DNA from: Oasisia sp. SBJ-2009
Taxonomy: Eukaryota; Annelida; Polychaeta; Sabellida; Siboglinidae
Length of the DNA stretch: 64,000 bases
NCBI GenBank assembly: GCA_964017155.1
Contig: OZ024855.1
Span: 3,297,190-3,361,189 of the forward strand
Reading direction: 5' to 3'
The notes beneath the pieces were generated by a model. The model did no database searches. It was given only the letters and a program-made list of their open reading frames with translations, and had not been told where the DNA came from. Position numbers and translations under genes: made by a program. This document shows, in pieces, positions 13,518 to 22,905 of the stretch. Position 1 is the stretch's first letter. Each line of letters begins with the position of its first letter.

Positions 13518-13541
13518 ATATATATATATACATATATATAC

Positions 13542-13619
<78 letters not shown>
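13518..13619. repeat. (TA)n tract at the gene A exon 1 donor
   Basis: The TA tract begins 16 bp beyond the exon 1 splice donor, inside intron 1. Gene B has the same arrangement (55,780-55,916). Confidence 0.9.
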
Positions 13620-13621
<2 letters not shown>

Positions 13622-13635
13622 CACAATGCAAATAC

Positions 13636-15196
13636 CTGCATTAGTTGTGTTGTCTGTATTGCACCGGGAGACATCGTACGATGTAACAGATTGATTTCTG
13701 GCAGTTGGCGGACTTGAGCACACACCATGTACTGTCAGTTTCGTCGTCTGTAGCCAGGCCAGTTTACAATCACACATCAGCAGGTTGCTGGTAAGGTTCA
13801 TGTACGTTAGAGGTGACATGTGGCTCACAAGGTTGGCATTCAGTGACTTCAGGCGATTGTCATTCAAATCCAATTGCAACAATTTACGACAACCAAGGAA
13901 CACATCATCGGGGATCGTCTCGAGTTGGTTGTGATCTAGATTCAACCACCCAAGACGTGACAAGTGACTGAACGTGGAGTGGCTGAGTGTTTTCAGGCGG
14001 TTGTTTGACAGATATAAGAGCCATAGCTGACTGAGTCCATTGAACGTTTCACCAGGAATCGTTTCAAGTTCGTTGTGTCCAAGTTCCAGCATCCCCAGAT
14101 TTGACAAGTCACTAAACACGGTGTTTCTGAGTTCTCTCAGGCGGTTTCCATCCAGAGCTAGCCAGTACAACCGCCTGAGACCATCAAAGGTTTCGTAATG
14201 GATCGTCTCAAGCTGATTGTTGGAAAGGTACAGATCCCTCAGTCGTGACAACTGACTGAATACAGTTCGGCCCACTCTAGTCAGACGGTTATTTGACAAG
14301 CCTAGCCAGGTCAGGTGACTGAGACCATCGAAGGCTCCATCGTGTATCGTCTCCAGCTGATTGTCTTCTACCTTTAGGTACCTCAGACGTGACAGCTGAC
14401 TGAATACGGTTCGGCTCACTGACGTCAGACGGTTCGCTGACAAATATAGACTTGTAAGCTGTTTGAGACCATCGAAGGCTCCATCGTGTATCGTCTCCAG
14501 CTGATTGTCTTTTAGCTTTAGGTACCTCAGACGTGACAGCTGACTGAATACGGTTCGGCTCACTGACGTCAGACGGTTCGCTGACAAATCTAGACTTGTA
14601 AGCTGTTTGAGACCATCGAAGGCTCCATCGTGTATCGTCTCCAGCTGATTGTTGTCTATTTTCAGGGTCTCCAGACGTGGCAAGTGACCGAACGTTCTCT
14701 GGCTTACTGTCTTCAGGTGATTGTTTGACAGGTCAAGCTCTCTTAGCTGCTCAAGTCCACCGAAAGCATCGTCGGGAATTGTCTTTAGTGTGTAACCTAT
14801 CCATAGGGATTCAAGTTCATTTCCAACACCCGAGAACGCCCCCGGGTCCAAAGACATTTCACCTTTAAAATCGACTTGTATTCTCTTAGCATTCAATTTT
14901 TTGAAGGCCTCTGTTTGTATTGTCAAACTTGACGATGTCGATTCGCCATGTATAAGTACTGTATTATAGACCTTGTCGGAGGGTAGGAACGACGGTACCT
15001 GGGAGTGGTCGCCATCCAAGTCACAGTAGATCTTCTCAAACGATGTACAGTTGCAGCGTTGATCATCAGCGACAGCACAGTTTGCGTGAGTGATCGGCAC
15101 GAGGGCCGCTACCAGCGCCGCGATCAACAGCCATTGCCGTGGCTCCTCAGACACGTCACCACGCCGCACTCCCGGCTTAGCAGTCGACCCAACCAT
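13636..15196 (-). CDS. Gene A exon 1: signal peptide plus LRR array (LRR-kringle protein)
   Basis: Exon 1 encodes residues 1-520 of a predicted 606-aa secreted protein. The start is the ATG at 15,196; an upstream in-frame GTG is not needed. A hydrophobic segment (about 22-36) followed by ITHA looks like a signal peptide. Four cysteines (40, 48, 50, 58) form an LRRNT cap. Fourteen 24-residue LRRs of the LxxLxLxxNxL type follow from about 149. An LRRCT cap has CDC at 475-477 and cysteines at 493 and 512. The exon ends in a phase-1 donor (TGCAG|GTATTT); reading on into the (TA)n intron gives a false Tyr-Ile tail. Exons 2 and 3 (10,331-10,434 and 8,564-8,719) complete a kringle. No membrane anchor is visible. 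Function is unproven; extracellular recognition is the likely role. Confidence 0.85.
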
Positions 15197-15290
15197 CGTC
15201 ACTTGGCGGTGTCTCGATGTTAGTCGTCGTTTGGCGAACAGTTTCTTTTCACCTGCGTGTGTCTTGTGGGTTGTGCTTCCTTGTCGTGCC

Positions 15291-15300
15291 TGTGTATACC
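15291..15300 (-). promoter_or_regulatory. Degraded TATA-like box of gene A
   Basis: On the minus strand this reads GGTATACACA, about 95 bp upstream of the gene A ATG. The aligned position in gene B is GGTATAAATA, a good TATA box. The flanking 140 bp are conserved in genes A, B and C. Confidence 0.4.
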
Positions 15301-15336
15301 TTGCCGACTGTCACTCAATGTCATAAACCAGAGCAT

Positions 15337-15349
15337 TTAACTCGTCGCC
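15337..15349. promoter_or_regulatory. Conserved distal element GGCGACGAGTTAA (gene A)
   Basis: On the coding strand GGCGACGAGTTAA lies 141-153 bp upstream of the ATG. The same 13-mer occurs at the matching distance in gene B (57,780-57,792) and gene C (32,620-32,632). In all three loci the similarity to the other paralogs ends here, so it marks either the edge of the promoter or the edge of the duplicated unit. Confidence 0.4.
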
Positions 15350-15369
15350 TAGACACCATTAAATTACTC

Positions 15370-15660
15370 ATGAAGTTATAACAAGTTAGCGTTGTTGTAT
15401 CGACAGTCGAGAGAAGGACATCGTCCTCTTAATGATCTAATTTATATGCAAACTGACTATGACGTATTAGTTGTGCTATAATATTTGTCGTGAACTCATA
15501 ACAAGTTAGCGTTGTTGTATCGACAGTCGAGAGAAGGGCATCGTCCTCTTAATGGTTTAATTTATATGCAAACTGACTATGACGTATTAGTTGTGCTACA
15601 CTTTTAGTCGTGAAGTCATAACAAGTTAGCGTTGTTGTATCGACAGTTGAGAGAAGCAGT
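15370..15660. repeat. 120-bp tandem repeat, about 2.4 units
   Basis: 'acaagttagcgttgttgtat' recurs at exactly 120-bp spacing (15,380, 15,500, 15,620). It starts about 20 bp past the end of duplication copy A and has no counterpart next to copy B. Confidence 0.9.
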
Positions 15661-15759
15661 GCGTCGGCAAGTGTAAAGGAAGCATATGTTTGGGTATATT
15701 CTTTGCCAAAAAATAAAAAAATATCTATATAGTATATAGAAGTTTAAAACCCTTGTTGC

Positions 15760-16009
15760 CATTTTTATATTTGGTCCCATAGTGATTTAGAGGCCATTTA
15801 AAAAATGTCCGCCAAATATGATTTCGAAATAACTGTGGTGTGTGTATGTATGTTCTATAGAACACTGATTTCAAATAAACAATGTTTGGAATTTTCCGGC
15901 TTCCGCGTCGGAAATGTAGATGTTTGGAGGCAACAATTTAAAGATAGCTCTTAGATATTTTGTAAAACGGACAGTTTTGACAAATTCAAACATTGGTTTA
16001 TTGATTTCG
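15760..16009. repeat. Interspersed repeat, left part of a LINE target
   Basis: From 'atttggtcccatagtgattt' to the target site this matches 25,161-25,870, with about 440 bp of that copy missing here. The right part resumes at 19,191 after the LINE ('tcatagtgaaaactcccaat') to about 19,240. Confidence 0.8.
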
Positions 16010-16022
16010 AAATTACGCCGTA
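16010..16022. repeat. LINE target-site duplication, 3' side
   Basis: AAATTACGCCGTA, identical to 19,178-19,190 on the other side of the LINE. Confidence 0.85.
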
Positions 16023-19000
16023 CTTACTTACTTCGCTCGGAGCACAGGCCATCGACTAAGGAACGCCACTGTTTTCTGTCTGTGGCCATCTTCTCCATTT
16101 CTTTCCGGGTGTACCCCATCTCTTTTGTATCTTTTTCTGTGTCTCTCTGCCAGGTGTTTCGTGGCCTACCTCTTCTTCTCTTCCCTGGGGGATTCCATGT
16201 GATGGCTTGACGGGTGATTGATTATGGTGGTTTCCTTAGTGTATGTCCTATCCACCTCCATTTTCTCTTCTTTATTTCATTTTCTATGGGTAGTTGCTTG
16301 GTTGTTTTCCAGAGTGTGGTGTTCGGTACCTTGTCTGTCCACTTCAAGTGTAGTATTCTGCGCAGGCATTTGTTGATGAAGGTCTGTATTTTCTTTAGTG
16401 TCTTCTGTGTGGTTCGCCATGTCTCCGCTCCGTAGAGCAAAACTGCCTTCACATTTGAGTTAAACAATCTCAGCTTGGTGTTAATTTTGATTCGTTTTGC
16501 TCTCCAAATTTTTCTCAACATGATGAATGCCACTCTTGCTTTCTGGATTCTTGCTTTGACGTCTTCTTCTGTCCCTCCAGTTTTGTTTATTGTACTGCCC
16601 AGGTATGTGAATGCATCTGTCTCTTCCAGTGGCTCTCCGTTCAATGTAATGGGGTTGTTGTTCTTTGTGTTGGCTTTCATAGTCTTTGTCTTGCTTCTGT
16701 TAATGTTGAGTCCAAGCTGTGTTGACACTGTGTTTAGCTGCTCTGTTTTTTCCTGCATCTGTTTATGGCTGTGTGAGAGGAGAGCGAGGTCATCCGCAAA
16801 GTCCAGGTGCTCCAACTGGCTCCATGGTGTCCACTGGATCCCATTTCTTCTATTTTTTTAGTCTTTTTCATGATCCAGTCTATGGCGAGCAGGAATAGGA
16901 AAGGTGACAGAAGACATCCTTGCCTCACACCTGTCTTCACCATGAAGGAGTCTGTTAGTTGTCCTGCATGAATGACCCTGCATGCCATGTCTTCATAACT
17001 ACTTCTTATCAGAGATATAAATTTCTCAGGTATCCCGTAGTGCTGTAGGAGTTTCCACAGCGTGTCTCTGTCAAGGCTATCAAATGCTTTCTCGTAGTCA
17101 ACGAAGTTTATATACAGTGATGAGTTCCATTCCATGGATTGTTCGACAATGATTCTCAGTGTTGCAATTTGGTCGGTGCAGGATCTGTCTTTCAGGAAGC
17201 CAGCTTGGTGGTCTCTGAGCTTGGCATCTACACCTGTCTTCAGTCTGTCCAAGATTATTCTGTTGAGGACCTTTCCGGGTACTGATAGGAGCATTATCCC
17301 TCTATAGTTCTTACATTCTTGCATATCGCCTTTCTTTGGGAGCTTCACAGGGTACCCTTCTTTCCATTCCGTTGGTATTTCTTCTTGTTCCCATATCTTC
17401 CCGAATAGGTCATGCAGTATCTCGGTGGAGGTCTCTATGTCAGCCTTGATTGCCTCTGCAGGAATTTTGTCTGGGCCGGAAGCTTTCCCTCTCTTCATGT
17501 GATGAATGGCTTTCTCAATTTCTGCCTTACTTGGTCTTTCGCAGTTTATCTGGAGTACTTCTTCCGCTGGTGCGATGTCTGGAGGGTTCTGAGGTGGTGG
17601 CCGGTTTAGCAGTTCTTCAAAATGTTCCCTCCATCTCTTCAACTGGTCTTCATCACTGGTAAGTACATTGCCATTCTTATCTTTGATGGGTCTGTCTGTG
17701 TTCTTGTACTTTCCTGCTAATTTTCTTGTTACATCATACAGTTGTTTCATGTTTCCTTGGGCTGATGCATCCTCTGCTTCTTTGGTTAGGTCTTCAATGA
17801 AGTTTGCCTTGTCTGTTTTTACGCTGTTCTTGACTGCTCTGTTTGCCTCTGTATACTCTTCCTGTGCTGCTGCTTTTGCTGCTCTCGTTCGGCTGTTGTT
17901 AACTGCACCTTTCTTTTCCTTCCTCACTTGCACTTTGTTGACAGTCTCTGCAGAAATCCAGTCTTTTTGTTGGTATTTCTTCTTTCCCAGAACTTCGCTG
18001 CATGTGCTGGTCCACATCTCCTTGATCTGTTGCCATTGTGTGTCTATGTCCATGTTTCCTTCATCAAGGATATCTTGTAGGGCTTCGTATTTGTTTCTGA
18101 CTGTAAGTCGGAAGGTCTCTGTTGTCACCCTTTCCTGTAGGAAGTCCACATTGTACTGTGTTCTGGTGCTCCGCTTGACTTCTCTCTTCTTTAGCTTCAT
18201 CTTCATTCTGGCCAGCACTAGATGGTGGTCTGAGGCTGCATCTGCCCCTCTCTGCACTCTTACATCCTGCATTGATCTTCTGAACTTCCGTCCTATGCAG
18301 ATATGGTCTATTTGATTTTCTGTCCTGTGGTCCGGTGATACCCAGGTTGCCTTGTGAATCCTGCGATGCGGGAACACGCTGCCTCCGATGATCATATTGT
18401 TAAATGCACAAAAGGCGGCCAACATCTCGCCATTTTCATTCATTTTGCCAAGTCCCTGTCTGCCCATGACTTCTTCGTACCCGCTGTTGTCTGATCCGAT
18501 TTTGGCGTTCAAGTCTCCCATGAGTATTGTCATGTCCTTCTCCTTCAGTTTGTCACACAATGTCTGCAGTTTGTTGTAAAAGTCTTCTTTTGTTTCTTCG
18601 TCCTTGTCGTTTGTGGGTGCGTAACACTGAATGATGTTGAGCTTGATGTTTTCTTTCTTTGTTTTGAACGAAGCATAGATGATCCTTGGTCCCGCTGCTT
18701 CCCAGTTAATGAGAGCATTCTGTGCCTCATGTGACAACATGAGTGCCACGCCTTCTGTATGATGTGCATCTTCCTCTTCATGCCCCGAATAGAGAATCAT
18801 TCCTCCCGTATTCAGTCTGACTTGCCCTGACTGTGTCCACCTTGTTTCACATAGCCCTAGTACTGTGATGTTGTAGGCCCGTCGTTCCCTTGCTATTTGG
18901 GCTGCTTTGTTTGTTTCGAACATGGTTCTCACATTCCATGTTCCGATTTTTGAGATTTTCTTGGAAGATAAGAAGGGTATCGGCGATGTAGCTTCCTTAC

Positions 19001-19177
19001 GGCTTTCACTGCATGGCGTCATACTCTCCCCAGGAGGCCCTCCCTCTCCCAAGTTCAGTAGAGTTCCTTTGGTCGATGTTTTTGTAACAATCTGTTTTTT
19101 TACGGGAAAGGGTTGTTAGCCCTTTGCCCAACCCTCCTCTTTTCTCAGCCGGGCTTGGGACCGTCCATGGCAGAGTT
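16023..19177 (-). mobile_element. Nearly full-length RTE-like non-LTR retrotransposon
   Basis: One minus-strand polyprotein runs from an N-terminal endonuclease (IGTWNVRTMFE, GLCETRW, ILMGDLNAKIG, VSPDHRTENQIDH, ASDHHLV) through the RT ([67 protein letters not shown]) to a C-terminal LRKPP, RRGRPRNTW and WRSLVDGLCSERSK stop at 16,024-16,026. It is flanked by a 13-bp target-site duplication. The frame breaks at a run of seven T (16,853-16,859, plus strand) just before FADD, and a TAA interrupts it at 16,219-16,221, so it is inactive. Its endonuclease places it near the RTE group by recognition only. Confidence 0.9.
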
Positions 19178-19190
19178 AAATTACGCCGTA
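19178..19190. repeat. LINE target-site duplication, 5' side
   Basis: AAATTACGCCGTA, matching 16,010-16,022; the interrupted repeat continues directly after it. Confidence 0.85.
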
Positions 19191-19259
19191 TCATAGTGAA
19201 AACTCCCAATATGTTCATCCACCCCCACCCCACCCCATTCAATGGGTAAAAACCGTTGT

Positions 19260-19760
19260 AGACGGGTAGAAATATGGATGGACGGGTACAAAAATGAAGG
19301 AAACAAAGGTACAAAAATGAAGGAAAAAGGTCTTCCAAAACCATAAATATTGTCAGTTATGCCTTAGAAATGAGTGTAAATGGTGTCACATATGTGTTTG
19401 TAGTCCATTTCAGGTCATCAGACACATTGTGTGTAAGTGTGTAAATTGGCTTAACAGTTAGCATCCAAGTGTGCACCAAAACATGTGTGACTGGCAATAA
19501 TGTGGTCCTGCATAAAGCCCTGCTATACAAATATTTCAAATTTTCAAATCTCAGAAACTTCGGCGATTGTGTCAGTAATGTTTTATGAGATATGCCCAAG
19601 AAATAATTATTCATGAAAATCTGGTGGAGTTTTGAATAAGAAAGAGCAGTAGAGTGATTTGTGTGTGTAAAGTTCTCAATGTTTATAGGAAGTTTTGTTT
19701 TAATCAAAATAAACTTAATGCAATTATTTGGTGTGTTCTATAGTTTTAAAATATATTTGC
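19260..19760. other. Stretch without recognisable gene
   Basis: Only scattered short open frames and no domain that I recognise. A minus-strand frame at 19,357-19,707 lacks any known motif. Confidence 0.4.
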
Positions 19761-19761
19761 A

Positions 19762-20560
19762 ATGAAGTGTTCTGTGTTCAGTCTGGTGCGTTCTGTATTC
19801 AGTCTGGTGTTTTTGTTCAGTATTGTTTATTCTGTATTCAGTCTGGTATGTTTTGTATTCAGTCTGGTGTGTTTTGTATTCAGTCTGGTGTGTTCTGTGT
19901 TCAGGCTTGTGTGTTCTGTATTCAGTCTGGTGTGTGCTGCATTCAGTCTGGTATGTTTTGTATTCAGTCAGTAGTGTTCTGTGTTCAGTCTGGTATGTTT
20001 TGTATTCAGTCTGGTATGTTCTGTATTCAGTCTAGTGTATTCTGTATTCAGTCTGGTATGTTTTGTATTCAGTCTGGTATGTTCTGTGTTCAGTCTGGTA
20101 TGTTCTGTATTTAGTCTGGTATATTTTGTATTCAGTCTGGTATGTTCTGTGTTCAGTCTGGTGTGTTCTGTATTCAGTCTGGTATGTTCTGTGTTCAGTC
20201 TGGTGTGTTCTGTGTTCAGTCTGGTATGTTCTGTATTCAGTCTGGTATGTTCTGTGTTCAGTCTGGTGTGTTCTGTGTTCAGTATGGTGTGTTCTGTATT
20301 CAGTCTGGTATGTTCTGTATTCAGTCTGGTATGTTCTGTGTTCAGTCTGGTGTGTTCTGTGTTCAATCTGATATGTTTTGTATTCAGTCTGGTATGTTTT
20401 TTGTTCAGTATAGTATGTTCTGTGTTCAGTCTGGTGTGTTCTGTGTTCAGTCTGGTGTATTATGTATTCAGTCTGTTGTGTTCTCTGTTCAGTCTGGTAT
20501 GTTTTGTGTTCTGTCTGGTGTATTCTGTATTCAGTCTGGTGTGTTTTGTGTTCAGCTAGG
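19762..20560. repeat. 21-bp minisatellite, about 38 units
   Basis: The unit is close to TGTTCTGTATTCAGTCTGGTA, with variants such as TGTG for TGTA and TTTT for TTCT. Since 21 is divisible by three, several frames stay open for 100-190 codons and would read as heptapeptide repeats. Nothing around it (splice site, start, signal) supports translation. The array decays into single units up to about 20,660. Confidence 0.95.
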
Positions 20561-20660
20561 ACAAGTCAGTGTGTGGTGTTCAGTGAGTGGGGATGTGTTT
20601 TGTCTTCAATAAGGTTAAGTGTGTTTTTTCACCAGTTTGATGTTTTGTCTTCAGCGAGGA

Positions 20661-22590
20661 CAGGTGTGTTTGGGAGAAAGAAAGACTACTGGAACTACTT
20701 CTGTGGTTGTCTGTCTTCCAATAAATCACTCAATGATGGTATCCATATCTGAGGTACCTACTTAACTACTTTTTGTATTGATTGCAACAGGCATTTAGAA
20801 ATGCAGAGCTTCATTAATTGTTTATATCCAATGTCATGTTTGATTAATTTACCAGCTTGGTTACACTTAACCGTGTACATTTGTAGTGAAGTCAATTTCA
20901 AGTACTGCACATACAGTGGCTCCACTGTATGGATATGAGATGTCACTAGCCTCCAAACAAATCTGAGGAACAAGTGTTGAAATATGCGATGTATCGACCT
21001 GTCTGTAGTGGATCTTGTTCACACGCTGAAGTCATGTGACGCGTGAACAAGAACTACTGTAGACGGGTCGAAACTCAATTTTTGAAAATTTGCATCAAAA
21101 AAATTCTTGTTGTGTAAGGAGCCAACTCTTGGTTGTAAGTCGGCTGTAGGCCCTGGCGTGAGTGATGGAGTCAGTCTATTAGAGTGCAAAAGCTTGTGTA
21201 GCGTGCTGAGAGAAGACGGGAGAAAAAGACGTGATGTAAGTGTCTACTCAGTGCAGGCCACTCTGTCAGCCATGTGGGCTGTCTTGTGGCGTTATGTCAA
21301 ACACATGCAACCAGAATGGCACAGCCGGTGCACAACACATGGTGTGTGTTATTGTGATGACGTGTCCTGTCTCAGCGTAGTCCTTATCAATGTAACTAGG
21401 CAGCAACAGTCGAATAAAAAATAGTTTTGTTATTCATATTAAATTACTTTTTGAGTCGATTTGTCATCATTCTTATACCCCCTAGTGGAGTGGGGTCAAC
21501 ACCACTTGGTCGTTTCCGATGTTATGATGACAGTCATGACACTGCCATCTGTTGTGATGTACGCGATTGTGCCTCATCTCGGCTGGTTTCTTCGCCCGTC
21601 GTTTTGAAGTCTCTCCCTGAGACGTTGTCACTCAAGCATATGCAACTTATTTAATCAGTAAATTATTCATTTAAAATTTGTCTTAACATTTGCAGTTCTA
21701 CATTTGATGGTAAACTTCAGGACAACATAATTTGCATTTGCTGCTGCATTTGTTGTTGCACAGTCTCTGATGTAGAGAAGTTGTAAATGCACAGACAATG
21801 TACGGGTTACTCACAGAAAGGATTTGATTCATTGTTAATGAGCTGTTCTTTAGCTTGTAGCTTTTGTGGCGTGGCTGGAACAAAGATGTCCAGTTAATAA
21901 TTAATCGGTGGGAGCACACATAGGCATCAAGTCTGACCTCCGCGGCAGACGCCTGCCAATTACTGCAGCTCAACATAATCATTTCTCTTAATGGCACCGC
22001 CATTGTTGTCTAGTCATGCCCTTATATGGGCATCACATTGCTGGAGAAGGTCATGTGATACCATGTGACATGTCTGCAGTTGTCTTAGATTGATAATAGT
22101 TATAATGGTTTTCATTAATGCGTCAGAAGGTTTTTAGTTGAAATGTTCTTACACTGTCAGTCCGCCAGGTTGCTAGTGTAATTTAATTGTGTGCTACTTT
22201 TATGTGAATTAATTACGTTGAAATTAGTGCAACGTCATGAGATGGACTTGTTGCTCACAAATGGGTATGTTATCTTGCTGTTTGTATTAGTGTTGTTGTA
22301 TACTTCAAAGGTGCAACTCTCTGTGATTTATGATCAATTACACTGTTATGGAATGTGTTTATGAGGAGGTGTTCATTATGTGAGCTCACAAACATGCTCT
22401 TGTACGGTTAGACCAACTGAATGAATGAAGCCAAGCTTTAGGCTTGTATGTCCAGTCAGTGTACAGAGGCCTTGAGGTAGGTGACAGGCTAGAACATTCT
22501 CTTGTGGATTTGTCAAGGTTCTCAAACCTTGGGACATGTAATTCCCATTTATGTCGAGTACTCGTAGGAAATTGTATTAATTGTTTTAAT
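20661..22590. other. Stretch without recognisable gene
   Basis: No domain or exon recognised. Contains an imperfect inverted repeat at 20,995-21,070 (listed separately). A 105-codon open frame at 21,107-21,424 has no known motif. Confidence 0.4.
20995..21070. repeat. Imperfect inverted repeat, 28-bp arms
   Basis: Arms 'cgacctgtctgtagtg...' and '...actgtagacgggtcg' meet around a 20-base loop, with the inner 10 bp (cttgttcac / gtgaacaag) exact. The motif GTAGACGGGT also occurs at 19,257. Confidence 0.6.
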
Positions 22591-22597
22591 TTACTAA

Positions 22598-22602
<5 letters not shown>

Positions 22603-22628
<26 letters not shown>

Positions 22629-22655
22629 CATACATACATACATACATACATACAT

Positions 22656-22686
<31 letters not shown>

Positions 22687-22690
22687 TACA

Positions 22691-22724
<34 letters not shown>

Positions 22725-22905
22725 CATACATACATACATACATATATACATACATACATACATACATACATACATACATACATACATACATACATACATA
22801 CATACATACATACATACATACATACATACATACATACATACACACACACACATACATACATACATACATACATACATACATACATACATACATACATACA
22901 TACAG
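22603..22905. repeat. (CATA)n microsatellite
   Basis: About 300 bp of CATA with CACACA and TATA interruptions. It lies at the 3' end of the LINE at 22,906-25,160 and may have grown from that element's tail. Confidence 0.9.

Noticed and set aside
13355..13635. Tyr-Ile and Ser/Pro-rich C-terminal tail of the gene A LRR protein (same at 55,678-55,934)
   Set aside because: This is intron read-through past a conserved GT donor; the kringle exons continue the frame in matching phase.
13636..15196. Agnathan-type variable lymphocyte receptor
   Set aside because: The LRR caps look similar in outline, but there is no stalk or GPI region, the gene has a C-terminal kringle and a complete LRR array in one exon, and no cassette donors are seen.
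17668..18315. 215-codon plus-strand frame
   Set aside because: It is the antisense of the LINE polyprotein.
19968..20612. Heptapeptide-repeat proteins over the 21-bp minisatellite
   Set aside because: Several frames on both strands are equally open and no start, signal or splice context supports any of them.
21107..21424. 105-codon plus-strand frame
   Set aside because: No recognisable domain, no splice or promoter context, neighbouring inverted repeat suggests repeat DNA.
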